Positions 44,245-53,057 of a stretch of DNA of 64,000 nucleotides are shown here, one piece after another. Location of the stretch: positions 1,025,994 to 1,089,993 of the forward strand of contig NZ_VKDD01000002.1 in NCBI RefSeq assembly GCF_007097525.1, given 5' to 3'. This stretch comes from Thalassomonas sp. M1454. GTDB lineage: Bacteria > Pseudomonadota > Gammaproteobacteria > Enterobacterales > Alteromonadaceae. The position numbers were made by a program, and so were the translations under genes. Each line of letters begins with the position of its first letter. The first letter of the stretch is position 1. The notes under the pieces were generated by a model. That model ran no database searches. It was given only the letters and a program-made list of their open reading frames with translations, and was not told the DNA's origin.

Positions 44245-46509
44245 CTATTTACTCTTATACTCATAGTTGTAGTAGCCATAGTCACCATAGTAGCTGCTAG
44301 CTTTCTTCTCTACCGCATTAAATATGATGCCTTTAACATCTATACCGTTTAGCTCGAAACGATTAACCGCTGCGGCTACTTCTTTCAGGCTTGATTGATT
44401 AAACCTTGCTAGCATTAAGCTTGTCCCTGCATGATGCCCTATTATTGAGGCGTCTGTTACAGCAAGGATTGGCGGCGTATCAATTATAACTAAATCGTAT
44501 TGCTTTGAAGCTTGTTCAATTAACTTAGTATAGTACTGGCCCATTAATAACTCTGATGGGTTTGGCGGTACTTCGCCGCGAGTAATTAGGCTTAAGTTTT
44601 CTATATCCGTTGCTTTGACTACGTCTTGTAATTGGGCTTTACCAGATAAAAGCTCAGATAAACCGTTACCCCAACTTAAGTTGAATAGCTTTTGCATGTA
44701 GCCTTTGCGCATATCGGCGTCAATCAGTAGAACTTTTTGTCCAGCTTGTGCTAGTACTGTTGCTAAATTTGATGAGATAAACGATTTACCTACACCAGGG
44801 CTTGCGCCAGAGATCATTACTACGTTGTTTTTAGCTTCAAGCATAGCAAAGTGTAAGCTTGTGCGCAGTGAACGTACCGCTTCTACGGCAAGATCGGTCG
44901 GGTTTTCTTTAGCCACTAAAATTTCTTGAATTTTAGATTTCTTGCGCCCTACTTTGCTGCTGATCTTTTCTTTGAGTTTTTTCTTATCTAAGAACTTACT
45001 TTGCGCATCACTTACCGGGATAGTCGCATAAACCGTTAAGCCAATATCTTCGAAATCTTGTGGGTTAGTAACGCCGCGATGGAAAGCGGCTTTAATTAGT
45101 ACAAAGGCAACAGAGAACATACCGCCAAGTAATGTCGCTAATACAACAATAAGTGCTTTTTTAGGTTTAACTGGTTTACGGCCAACAACTGCTTCATCAA
45201 CAATATGGATGTTACCTACCGTACCTGCTTTAGCTACTCGCAGCTCTTGATTCTTATTAAGCATGTAAAGGTAGATCTGCTGATTTACTTCAACATCTCG
45301 GGCTAAACGTAACACTTGTTGCTGGGTTTCTGGTAAACCTTGTACCGACTGTGTTAATTCTTCTTTTTGCTCAAGTAACTCTTGTTTCTTTTTATTAAGA
45401 GAAATATAACTTGGGTGCTCTTTAGTGAAGCGTTGTGAAATTTCAGCTTCTTTAAACGATAACTCATGGATACGAGTATCTAACTCGACTACTTGGTCTA
45501 AAAATGACTGGGTTTCAATGGATAAATCAACCGATTTGTTCTCTAAACGATAGTCATTAAGTTTCGCTTCGGCTTGTTCTAACTCATCTTTATAAACAGG
45601 TAATTCAGATTTGATGTAGTCGATTGAGTTTTGAATTTCTGCCGACATGCGTTGTACGTTTTGCAGTAAAAACCCTTGGGTTATGGCATGTAGCACATCT
45701 TCAACGTGTTGTTTCTTTGTACCTTCGTAAGTCGCCGTTAAAATACCGGTATCTTTACCTTGCCCTGCAACCGATAATGTTTTTTGTAACGCGCCGATAA
45801 TATCTTCACGATATAAACGCTTAACATAAAAGCCAGTGCCAACATCTGATTTAAGATCGGTAACTAATAGCTCGATTGAACCAGATTTAGTTGTTGCTAA
45901 CTCGTTTACTTTACCGGTGAGTATTTGCTCTTCGCCAAGAGTTAAGGTGTAAGCGCCATTACCTAGGTTAGTTAACTCGAACGTTTCATCTAAATAGCTT
46001 GAAGTGACATTAAAGGTAGTCACTTTAATTTGCTCTCCGCCCCAAGCGTAAGAGTCATCAAACAAGTTAGCTGCCATTGGCTGGTTAAACACTTGTCCTT
46101 CAACGTTACTACCGTAACGTCTCGCAAAAAACTTACCTAGACTGCCCTTATACTTTGGCGATGTAACAATTTCTAAATTTAATTCATCAACAGCGTAACT
46201 TAATACTCGGCGAGATTTAAGCAAGGCCATTTCGGTTTCAGGATCGTGCTCACCACCTAGCATTTCTTCAAGGTCGGCAACACCTGGTAAACCACTGGTT
46301 TTTTCTTCAATTTGAATTAACGCATCGGCTTTATACACAGGTGTAGCCATAAGTGCGTAGACAATACCAATAAAGGTAAAGGCAGCAGTAACAAAAATAA
46401 TTAACCATTTTGAGTCGAGTAATAATCCAAACAAGCGAGCTAAATCGATTTCATCGCTTGAATTATTATTGTCGACTTTTATTTTTTGCGTATTTTTTGT
46501 TTCAGTCAT
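44245..46509 (-). CDS. wzc: Wzc-type tyrosine autokinase / chain-length regulator
   Basis: The 754-residue protein has two membrane spans (near 33-53 and ~455-475) enclosing a periplasmic Wzz domain with long coiled coils (~290-420). The cytoplasmic BY-kinase follows, with Walker A SGASPGVGKS, Walker A' VLLIDADMRKG and a DTPP motif. The tail is Tyr-rich (YYGDYGYYNYEY) and is the autophosphorylation cluster. It controls polymer length and export with Wza, and Wzb removes the phosphates. It lies 133 bases downstream of wza. All key residues are present. Confidence 0.95.
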   Translation of the reverse strand: MTETKNTQKIKVDNNNSSDEIDLARLFGLLLDSKWLIIFVTAAFTFIGIVYALMATPVYKADALIQIEEKTSGLPGVADLEEMLGGEHDPETEMALLKSRRVLSYAVDELNLEIVTSPKYKGSLGKFFARRYGSNVEGQVFNQPMAANLFDDSYAWGGEQIKVTTFNVTSSYLDETFELTNLGNGAYTLTLGEEQILTGKVNELATTKSGSIELLVTDLKSDVGTGFYVKRLYREDIIGALQKTLSVAGQGKDTGILTATYEGTKKQHVEDVLHAITQGFLLQNVQRMSAEIQNSIDYIKSELPVYKDELEQAEAKLNDYRLENKSVDLSIETQSFLDQVVELDTRIHELSFKEAEISQRFTKEHPSYISLNKKKQELLEQKEELTQSVQGLPETQQQVLRLARDVEVNQQIYLYMLNKNQELRVAKAGTVGNIHIVDEAVVGRKPVKPKKALIVVLATLLGGMFSVAFVLIKAAFHRGVTNPQDFEDIGLTVYATIPVSDAQSKFLDKKKLKEKISSKVGRKKSKIQEILVAKENPTDLAVEAVRSLRTSLHFAMLEAKNNVVMISGASPGVGKSFISSNLATVLAQAGQKVLLIDADMRKGYMQKLFNLSWGNGLSELLSGKAQLQDVVKATDIENLSLITRGEVPPNPSELLMGQYYTKLIEQASKQYDLVIIDTPPILAVTDASIIGHHAGTSLMLARFNQSSLKEVAAAVNRFELNGIDVKGIIFNAVEKKASSYYGDYGYYNYEYKSK

Positions 46510-46642
46510 GGTTTAAAAGAGTTGAGAATTAGAAATTAAGGACAATAGCCTCATTTGTTGTTGCTAATTCTGTTGTACTCATATCCTTTTTCAATATTCT
46601 TGGCTTAATAAAAGCATGAAATTAGCTTTCATTATAAATTAA

Positions 46643-47770
46643 TTACTTATCGTCAAAGTCGTTATAAGTATCACTCATATAACGAATACTGGTAAATGTT
46701 GGTAATAACTGCATTATTACACGATTCCAACGTGCTATTGGTGCTGATGTTACGTAAACAATATCTAATGGTTTTAACTCGAACTGTGTGCTTAATAAAA
46801 GCATTGCGCCATTTGACGCATCTAATTGGTATACATCTACGAGCTTGTCTTCTTCAGTACTTGCTCTAAGTACAAATAAGCCACTTACATCACCGGTTGT
46901 TTCGCTCATACCGCCGGTGTTATTTAATGCTTCAGCTAAGGTTAAACCAGCTCGTGTTAATACTTGCGTTTGCGGTTGTTTAACATCGCCCATAACAAAT
47001 ACTTTTAAGGCATCGTTACGTGGTACGTGGATAATGTCGTTGTGCTGGATTAACCGGTTTTGGCTCATATCACCTTTTTGATAAAGGGCGTATAAATCAA
47101 GCGTTTCTTCTTTTGTTTGATTATTCTCGTTGCGAGTTAACGTAACCGAGCGCCAATCCGCTAACGGGCTTAAACCACCTGTAACGTTTAAGGCATCAAG
47201 CAGAGTCATTGGTACATTGGTAATAGGAAGTACTGCAGGTTGTTTTACTTCACCCGTAACAAAGGTGCGCTTAGAGCGAAACGCTGCAACAGCAACGTCT
47301 ATTTGTGGGTTTTCAATATAACGGGCTAAGCGTTTTGTGATTAGCTCTCTTACTTCGGTAACCTTTAAGCCAGCTACTTTTACTTTACCTATGTAAGGGT
47401 AAAACAAAGTACCGTCTGAGTGTACAACGTTACCACTTTCGCCTGCGCTTCTAAATTGACCGGCAGGAATGGTAAGTTCAGGATGATCCCAAACAGTTAT
47501 ACTTAACACATCACCTTTACCAATAACGTAGTTATAGTCTTGAACTTGTTGCTCTAATTTAAGGTTAACGCTTGCTGTTGGTTCAGCTTGTTTTAGCTCG
47601 GCAAGTACTTTTGGTGTGATGTACTTGGCATTAACTTGCTCACTTATATCAAACGCTTCTTCGTTTTCAGCAAGCTCTACGTCATCTAAATGCCCGCCAG
47701 GTACTACTGTACAGGCTGTCGCAACAGTTGATAAAAGAGCGATTGTTAATAATTTCAGTTTAGTATTCAT
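46643..47770 (-). CDS. wza: Outer-membrane polysaccharide export lipoprotein
   Basis: The 375-residue protein has a signal with lipobox VATACT, so it is lipidated at Cys20. The Poly_export domain (YVIGKGDVLSITVWDHPELT) and two SLBB domains (FVTGEVKQPAVLPI, VFMGDVKQPQTQVLTRAG) follow. A C-terminal stretch (IARWNRVIMQLLPTFTSI) should form the amphipathic helix of the outer-membrane pore. It forms the octameric channel for the polymer. Standard order with wzb before and wzc after. Confidence 0.95.
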   Translation of the reverse strand: MNTKLKLLTIALLSTVATACTVVPGGHLDDVELAENEEAFDISEQVNAKYITPKVLAELKQAEPTASVNLKLEQQVQDYNYVIGKGDVLSITVWDHPELTIPAGQFRSAGESGNVVHSDGTLFYPYIGKVKVAGLKVTEVRELITKRLARYIENPQIDVAVAAFRSKRTFVTGEVKQPAVLPITNVPMTLLDALNVTGGLSPLADWRSVTLTRNENNQTKEETLDLYALYQKGDMSQNRLIQHNDIIHVPRNDALKVFVMGDVKQPQTQVLTRAGLTLAEALNNTGGMSETTGDVSGLFVLRASTEEDKLVDVYQLDASNGAMLLLSTQFELKPLDIVYVTSAPIARWNRVIMQLLPTFTSIRYMSDTYNDFDDK

Positions 47771-47847
47771 TATATTTTCACATCGTACCCTTGAACTGGG
47801 TACACCCTAAATTCCCTGCGTTTTAATTGTCTTTTAATGGCGCTTTG

Positions 47848-48279
47848 TTATTTCAGTTTTTGTGCCCAAGCTTGACAATTTTTTTCGATTAATTGGTATG
47901 CATGTTCAAATGCTTCATTGCTTCTTTTGTATGGGTCTGGAATTTCTTGTTCGTTGTTCCATTTTCCTAACAGCATTATTTTTCCTGATGCTGCTGGGTA
48001 TTTTTTCATTAACACCTGCTGGTGTTTCTTTTCCATTACCAATATAAGCTCAGCATTTTGAATGATATCATCATTTACTTGGCGTGCTTTGTGGTTATCA
48101 CTGTTATAGCCATTAACCTTTAACAACTCTGCAGCATTCGTTTCAATTTCATGATCAACTAATGCACCTATGCCAGCGCTTGTTATGCCTTTGCTCGGTA
48201 ACAGTTGCTGTAATATTCTTTCAGCACTTGGGCTGCGGCATATGTTGCCGATGCAAACGGTTAAAATGTTATTAAACAT
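47848..48279 (-). CDS. wzb: Low-molecular-weight protein tyrosine phosphatase
   Basis: The frame is open from 48381, but the protein proper starts at 48279 (MFNNILTVCIGNICRSPSAE), giving 143 residues, the usual length. The start contains the CX5R phosphate loop (C-IGNIC-R) and DPYKRSN provides the catalytic Asp. It dephosphorylates the Tyr tail of Wzc. A longer start would place the ops-like element inside the coding region, which is another reason for the shorter one. First gene after the ops-like site. Confidence 0.93.
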   Translation of the reverse strand: MFNNILTVCIGNICRSPSAERILQQLLPSKGITSAGIGALVDHEIETNAAELLKVNGYNSDNHKARQVNDDIIQNAELILVMEKKHQQVLMKKYPAASGKIMLLGKWNNEQEIPDPYKRSNEAFEHAYQLIEKNCQAWAQKLK

Positions 48280-48352
48280 AATATTTGCTAAATCCTGCTT
48301 ATGAATAATAGTTAATATACAAGCTATGTTTGCTTTTTCATACCCTTTTAGG

Positions 48353-48364
48353 CACGCTTCCGCC
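48353..48364 (-). promoter_or_regulatory. ops/JUMPstart-like element for RfaH recruitment
   Basis: On the minus strand it reads GGGCGGAAGCGTGCCTAAAA. The E. coli JUMPstart core is GGGCGGTAGCGTGCCTAAA, so there is one change in the 12-base ops (T to A at position 6). It lies 73 bases upstream of wzb, downstream of the rfaH gene, which is where RfaH should load onto RNA polymerase transcribing the locus. Confidence 0.75.
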
Positions 48365-48426
48365 CATTGGTTTGGCTCCAAAAGGCATTTTTTATTCGAA
48401 TTTTTTGTGATAGCTAAAATTAAGAT

Positions 48427-48599
48427 CCTGAATCAAGTTCAGGATGACGATAAATATCGTGTTTTTAAGCTATTGGATCCCCGCCTTCGCGAGGAAGACG
48501 AAAGATTTATTTCTTTCGCTTTTACTTAACGCTTTATACTTTGTCATTGTGGCGTAGGCCGCAATCTTTCCACTTTAAGAGCCTGAATCGAGTTCAGGA
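48427..48599. repeat. Two copies of a CCTGAATC-GTTCAGG hairpin repeat plus a CCCGCC-type repeat
   Basis: CCTGAATCAAGTTCAGG (48427-48443) and CCTGAATCGAGTTCAGG (48583-48599) are both followed by ATGACGATAAATA and CGTGTT. Between them, at ~48475-48500, is a variant of the GGATTCCCGCC-type repeat. They lie between rfaH and the ops-like site. Confidence 0.7.
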
Positions 48600-48619
48600 T
48601 GACGATAAATACCGTGTTA

Positions 48620-49153
48620 CTAGCTTACTTTTTCTATTACTTGGTTTTCTATTTTTATTTCGTTTTCTTGACCAAGCATTTTTACCATTAAAATGCTGCG
48701 TTCTAAACCGTCTTTGCTTTTATAAATTGCTTCTAAGCCTTTAAATGGGCCTTCGGTTATTTCTACTTTTTCACCACTATTAAACTTGATTAAGTCATCC
48801 AAGGTCTTACTTTCTGCTTCGCCTTGAGTGTCTTGTTTTATTTTTTCTATTAGTTGCTCGCTAATTGTCGCTTGGGTTGCACCAAAACGTACAAAGGCAC
48901 CAACGCCACGAGTAGAGCGTACAGCATTAAAATTTGCTTGTTCTTTATCGAGACGAATAAATAAGTAATTGGGGAATAGTGGTTCTAGAGATACAACTTT
49001 AATTCCTTGTCTTTTTTTTACCTTAGCTATTTTAGGTAAAAATACGTCATGTCCTTGACTTGTTAAGTTATCAAACGCTCTTTGTTCTTCGCGTGGTTTA
49101 CTGGTTAATACATACCAGTGCTGCGATGATTGATACTCTTGTGCGTTTAACAT
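48620..49153 (-). CDS. rfaH: RfaH-type transcription antiterminator (NusG paralogue)
   Basis: The 177-residue protein has the NusG N-terminal domain (HWYVLTSKPREEQRAFDNL, LFPNYLFIRLD, VRSTRGVGAFVRFG) and a C-terminal KOW domain (FNSGEKVEITEGPFKGLEAIY). The LFPNYLFIRL sequence and length match RfaH rather than NusG. It binds RNA polymerase at an ops site, suppresses pausing and Rho, and boosts translation of long surface-polysaccharide operons. The ops-like element 255 bases past its stop makes this the local regulator. It may also be read from its own promoter in the 49154-49626 region. Confidence 0.92.
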   Translation of the reverse strand: MLNAQEYQSSQHWYVLTSKPREEQRAFDNLTSQGHDVFLPKIAKVKKRQGIKVVSLEPLFPNYLFIRLDKEQANFNAVRSTRGVGAFVRFGATQATISEQLIEKIKQDTQGEAESKTLDDLIKFNSGEKVEITEGPFKGLEAIYKSKDGLERSILMVKMLGQENEIKIENQVIEKVS

Positions 49154-49523
49154 ACATCTTCCTTGTTTATAGATAAATAGTATCCATGTACTTATCTATG
49201 TTCGCCCTTTGCGGTGTAAAAAATGATTTAGTTGCTTAATCTTTGTAAAAAATTTTGCAATTTATTATAAATTGTTCAATTAACCATCAAGTTGAACATT
49301 TGTACTTAATAGCTAACTTGCTAATTCATTTATACTTTTCGCTAAAACAGCTCAAAAACCGTACAAAACCTAGTTTTTAATGCGGATTGATTATAAGGAA
49401 GTTAAGTTTTAAATGCTATAGCTATTAGCTCGTTTTTGTAATTTAGTTATACCGTATGAATGATTATTAAACGATAAGAGTTCAGAGGTTATTTTTAATC
49501 AATGCGGGGTTGCTAGGTATCCT
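49154..49523. other. Likely promoter and leader of the polysaccharide locus
   Basis: A gene-free AT-rich stretch upstream of rfaH. An imperfect inverted repeat GTTCAA/TTGAAC lies at 49274-49297. No clear -35/-10 pair could be picked, but this is the only large non-coding space before rfaH. Confidence 0.4.
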
Positions 49524-49614
49524 TGGTGCGAAATTTTTCGCACGTTAAATGATTCGAATACGTCCGAAAATATCGTGGGTTCCGCCGGAGATAACGTCCG
49601 AATAAATTCGGACC
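49524..49614. repeat. Dispersed composite palindromic repeat, copy C (inverted, rearranged)
   Basis: It holds GGTGCGAAATTTTTCGCACG and GTCCGAATAAATTCGGACC, with CCGGAGATAACGTCC between. Read on the other strand the same parts occur as in copies A and B near 2 and 4.2 kb, in the other order. It lies just past the stop of the nucleotidyltransferase gene. Confidence 0.75.
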
Positions 49615-49626
49615 TGCGTTAGGTTA

Positions 49627-50838
49627 TTAAAATTTATTTAAAAAACGTTTTAAATACGTTGGGCTTAAAGCCATAAGAAGGTGACGTTTAAGGTGTTTTA
49701 AGCGCCCTACTGTTACCGGGAATGAGCCATCACTACCATAGGCAACCTTAATGGATTCACTGTTATAACCTTTTAGTACCGCAAGTAAATGTGAAAACCT
49801 CGTTTTAGTGCCTTGGCGTTGTTCAAATTGCGCTAGGCTGTCGATAAAGTGTTGTTGTGCTTGCTTATTACTGGCTACTTGTAGTGTTGTATCAAAGCCT
49901 GTAATACGTAACATGGCATACAATAATGCGTATAGGGGAGCTTGTTTATTACAACGGATAAAATGCTGCTCTACTACGCGCCAGTCAATCTTTACTAAAT
50001 AAAAGTTGGCTATTCTATCTAGGTTTATTAACTGGCGTAGATCAAAGTGTTTATCTTCATAACCTGAATGAGAGATTTCAGAATGGGCTATTGATAGTAC
50101 TGCTTGGTGGTTTGGACAAAGCTGTTGAACCGATAAACCCTCAGTTAATTCTAACTCTATAGCTTGCTGCCAAACTTCTTCGGTAGCAAGTACATCGCTT
50201 ACTGATTTTTTTAATACCCAGCGATGTAACTCTACACAACAAGCGCCGCCTTCTCGGTATAAGGCTGGTGCATGATGGTGTTCTTTAGCATGCACTGCAT
50301 GTTTGTCTTGGTCGGTGTTGTAGCCTGCGGCTTTTAATACATCATTGGCTGCTTCATGCTGCTCTTCAGGTATGAGTAAGTCTATGTCGGTCATAAAGCG
50401 CGAGCTAATAGGCTGGGCAACGCCACTAAATAAGTTGGCTCCACCTTTAAGCATCACAACTTTGATGTTGGCGCTATTTAATAGTGTGCAGGCATAAATC
50501 GCTTCATCAATAATACTTTGGGCACGCTCAAAGTAAAACGTTTCAAGCTCAAGCAAATAAGCTTGTAACTCGTTATCAAGTTCATTCCAAATCTTGCTGT
50601 GTTTTAAGCTGTGAGTTAAGGCGCCAACTAGCCAGTATTTATTAGCGAGAGTAAGCAGAGGTAAACGCATGTCTTCATCAAGTAAGCGTGATAGCTGCGC
50701 TTTTGTGTGAGTGTTTGGCCTAGTTAACCACATACCTAAATCGTAAAAGGTTTGTTTGTATATTTTGATTTCGGGTAGCTCTACCGTTTCTACTTGTTGG
50801 TTTTGTAGTTCGGTTTGTTGGGATTCGCTCATAACCAC
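49627..50838 (-). CDS. Nucleotidyltransferase-family protein (NTP_transf_5 type)
   Basis: The 403-residue protein carries KVVMLKGGANLF and SRFMTDIDLLIPEE, the G-S/D-x-D-type motif of the DNA polymerase beta-like fold in NTP_transf_5 proteins, then HAKEHHHAPALYR and CVELHRWVL. Such proteins occur beside PqqD-like and HprK-like proteins in putative peptide or glycan modification cassettes. It lies 136 bases downstream of an HprK-like kinase gene, in line with that. Substrate and product are unknown. A start at Met3 is equally possible. Confidence 0.75.
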   Translation of the reverse strand: MVMSESQQTELQNQQVETVELPEIKIYKQTFYDLGMWLTRPNTHTKAQLSRLLDEDMRLPLLTLANKYWLVGALTHSLKHSKIWNELDNELQAYLLELETFYFERAQSIIDEAIYACTLLNSANIKVVMLKGGANLFSGVAQPISSRFMTDIDLLIPEEQHEAANDVLKAAGYNTDQDKHAVHAKEHHHAPALYREGGACCVELHRWVLKKSVSDVLATEEVWQQAIELELTEGLSVQQLCPNHQAVLSIAHSEISHSGYEDKHFDLRQLINLDRIANFYLVKIDWRVVEQHFIRCNKQAPLYALLYAMLRITGFDTTLQVASNKQAQQHFIDSLAQFEQRQGTKTRFSHLLAVLKGYNSESIKVAYGSDGSFPVTVGRLKHLKRHLLMALSPTYLKRFLNKF

Positions 50839-50974
50839 TCTTCTTATTATATGCTCGGCTCAGGGCCTAAATAACTTAATAGCAAATCCATGCTTTTACT
50901 TATAAAACTATGGGTAAGTAGATTAACTCTACAAAAGACTTTACCAGTATGATTTATAATGCCACACAAAAAAA

Positions 50975-52168
50975 TTAATTAACAAGCTCATTTATTATTT
51001 TTTGTGCTTGTGCACTACTTGCGTAAGTAATTTGATAAGCGCTTATACTTTGGCAAAAATCTATTAACTGCTCTACTCGCTGCTCGGTTAGCTCTACCCC
51101 TAATTGATAGCCGCCATTGGTCACTAACTCTATTGTTTCAATAATTGATAGGGCCTTAATTTGTGGCTCGCAACCAGCTTGGTAATTTGGGCTTATAAGC
51201 AGTGTTTTAATACTTTTTTGCACATCAACTAGCTCAGCAGTTTTGTTGTGAGCAATTTGCTCTGGCCAAATATATTTTAATATACGACCATCAACCCGGT
51301 GCCACTCTGGTTGAGTTGTTATTTCAGGGTAAAGCTTGGCAATATGTTGCCAACTTCCTGATTTAATCGCCATTGGTAACTCTAGTGTGTTTAGGGTGTG
51401 ATCATCGTTTATAGCAATAATTTCATCAGAGAACACTTGATAGCCCTGCTTAGATAGCTCGGCAGTTAACGTAGACTTTCCTGCCCCTGATATACCAGGT
51501 AGTAACACTCTGTGTGGGTTATCTGCATTAATACTTTCAAGCGCTGCGCCATGAAAACCAAAGGTGTAAGGGCTTTGTTGATACGAAAGTATTTGCAAGC
51601 GGTCAATTAACACCGGCATTACTTGCTCTTGGGTTAAGTTTTCTTCAACAGCTTGGTCGTTTGAATACAAAGTATAAATTTCATTTGGGTGCTCTATTTC
51701 AAATAAAAAATCTACTTCGGTTATATCCCCTGCTTCATTGTTTAAAGTTATAGGCGCTAACAAGGTTTTTAAATGCGATAACAACTCATGGTCTTGGCTT
51801 GTAATAGCAAAGGTTGAGTTTGCAACTTTCAAAGTAAAGTCGCCCGGTTTTACTTGCTGCTTAAAGTGGCTGTTAAATTCTGGATATAAACCGTCTGCAT
51901 AGGTGCGATCGATTTGATCGTTCACCATCAATGCTTTAACTTGTTGCATGCTTGGCGCAATTTGTTCGGCTGATAACGGGCTGTGTTGTTGCAGTTCGCT
52001 AATGGTTTGTTGCTCGTTAATTCCATCATCAAGTGCAAACAATAAAGCTAAACTTAACGGTTCAAGTCGATATAAGCTTTTGTGCCCTTGGTGATAAACA
52101 ATTCCTTGAGTATCACTTAACCAAATAGATAAATGTTCGATATTTAAATTAACTTTTTCGAGCTGCAT
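50975..52168 (-). CDS. PqqD-like domain fused to HPr-kinase-like P-loop domain
   Basis: The 397-residue protein starts with ~85 residues of PqqD/RRE pattern (YRLEPLSLALLFALDDG, EQQTISELQQ), the fold that binds leader peptides in RiPP maturation. Residues ~100-190 are a linker domain. The kinase part has LLPGISGAGKSTLTAELS (Walker A) and YQVFSDEIIAIND, typical of HprK-related kinases. In known HPr-rel-A type cassettes the PqqD and kinase parts are usually separate proteins, so a fusion is notable. It follows the leader-peptide gene, with a terminator in between, and precedes the nucleotidyltransferase. Role inferred. Confidence 0.68.
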   Translation of the reverse strand: MQLEKVNLNIEHLSIWLSDTQGIVYHQGHKSLYRLEPLSLALLFALDDGINEQQTISELQQHSPLSAEQIAPSMQQVKALMVNDQIDRTYADGLYPEFNSHFKQQVKPGDFTLKVANSTFAITSQDHELLSHLKTLLAPITLNNEAGDITEVDFLFEIEHPNEIYTLYSNDQAVEENLTQEQVMPVLIDRLQILSYQQSPYTFGFHGAALESINADNPHRVLLPGISGAGKSTLTAELSKQGYQVFSDEIIAINDDHTLNTLELPMAIKSGSWQHIAKLYPEITTQPEWHRVDGRILKYIWPEQIAHNKTAELVDVQKSIKTLLISPNYQAGCEPQIKALSIIETIELVTNGGYQLGVELTEQRVEQLIDFCQSISAYQITYASSAQAQKIINELVN

Positions 52169-52269
52169 GATGTTTTGTACTTCTGTAAGAATGCTTAGCT
52201 AAACAGTTGTTGTAGAGTAACAATAATAGGGGTTTGTTTAAATAAATTTGTCACTTTGTTGTGTGTAAT

Positions 52270-52296
52270 AAAAAAGGAGCGACTTGCTCCTTTTTT
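52270..52296 (-). terminator. Intrinsic terminator after the small Tat-leader peptide gene
   Basis: AAAAAAGGAGC pairs perfectly with GCTCCTTTTTT around a GACTT loop. It is symmetrical and could act in both directions. It separates the secreted-protein genes upstream from the kinase gene, which must then have its own promoter or rely on read-through. Confidence 0.85.
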
Positions 52297-52327
52297 ATTA
52301 ATTGTTTAAGCGGTTTGTTTAAACCGA

Positions 52328-52531
52328 TTAAATTACATCAAAGCCATCGTCGGTACCTTCTCCAGAAGCCATCGCTTTTGAAGAGTACGTTGACATTAAT
52401 GTAGTAACTGCAATTGGCGTTACAGCGGCTAATTTACCAAATTTAGAAATAAACTGGCGACGGTTGTTTTGAACTTCGTCCTTTTGTTCAATTTTGTTTT
52501 TTGTATTTTTATTAGTCATTTTATTATCCAA
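52328..52531 (-). CDS. 67-residue peptide with twin-arginine-like leader
   Basis: The peptide starts with a polar N-region rich in Lys/Asn, then NRRQFISKFGKLAAV, a twin-arginine motif followed by a weakly hydrophobic stretch, and SKAMASG as a probable cleavage site. Only ~12 residues would remain (SGEGTDDGFDVI). That is far too short for a folded enzyme and is typical of a precursor peptide. It follows the FN3 lipoprotein gene by one base and lies close to a PqqD-like kinase, so it could be the substrate of a modification system. A simple small Tat-exported protein is the alternative. Confidence 0.6.
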   Translation of the reverse strand: MDNKMTNKNTKNKIEQKDEVQNNRRQFISKFGKLAAVTPIAVTTLMSTYSSKAMASGEGTDDGFDVI

Positions 52532-52532
52532 C

Positions 52533-53039
52533 TTATTGTTCGCTGTTAGAATCAGATACTACATTTTCAATTGCCGACAAATCAGCTGTTGCAAGCATAG
52601 ATAATTCACTCTCAGAATCATCTATTACTGCTTGAACTCTATAACTATGTATATCACCGCTTAGATTTTCATGGTTAAACTCACTTAATGTAGTGTAGTA
52701 AACCATTCCATTTGCAATAGAAACATCTTCACCCTCATTGTGATAAATTTGATAACTAGTAGCATTAGGAACAACATCCCAATCAAGGCTAATGGCATCT
52801 GGCGTAGCAGTAATTTTTATACCTTTAGGGGCTACAATATCAGTTTCAGAAACAGGGGACTCTTTTGGAGTTTCAGCTGCAGGCTCTTGTGTGGTTGGAG
52901 CTTCAATTACGGGGCTTTCTTCCACTATAGGAGCTTCCACGACTGGAGTTTCTTCTACTTCAGGTGTTTTACTTGATTCTCCACCACAAGCTGTTAAGCC
53001 AAATGCACTTAGAAGTACGATATAATTTAATTTATTCAT
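52533..53039 (-). CDS. FN3-like lipoprotein
   Basis: The 168-residue protein has a lipobox GLTACG and then ~50 residues of Glu/Pro/Val-rich stalk (VEETPVVEAPIVEES). A fibronectin type III-like domain follows (IKITATPDAISLDWDVVPNA, SYQIYHNE, YRVQAV). It should hang from a membrane on a flexible stalk. It resembles the second lipoprotein at 55760-56272 in layout. It lies between a secreted protein carrying the shared C-terminal module and the Tat-leader peptide. Confidence 0.75.
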   Translation of the reverse strand: MNKLNYIVLLSAFGLTACGGESSKTPEVEETPVVEAPIVEESPVIEAPTTQEPAAETPKESPVSETDIVAPKGIKITATPDAISLDWDVVPNATSYQIYHNEGEDVSIANGMVYYTTLSEFNHENLSGDIHSYRVQAVIDDSESELSMLATADLSAIENVVSDSNSEQ

Positions 53040-53057
53040 TGTTAATCCTTCGTCATT

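Noticed and set aside
48280-48381. 34-residue N-terminal extension of the phosphatase Wzb
   Set aside because: The family starts at the CX5R loop, and the extension covers the ops-like element.
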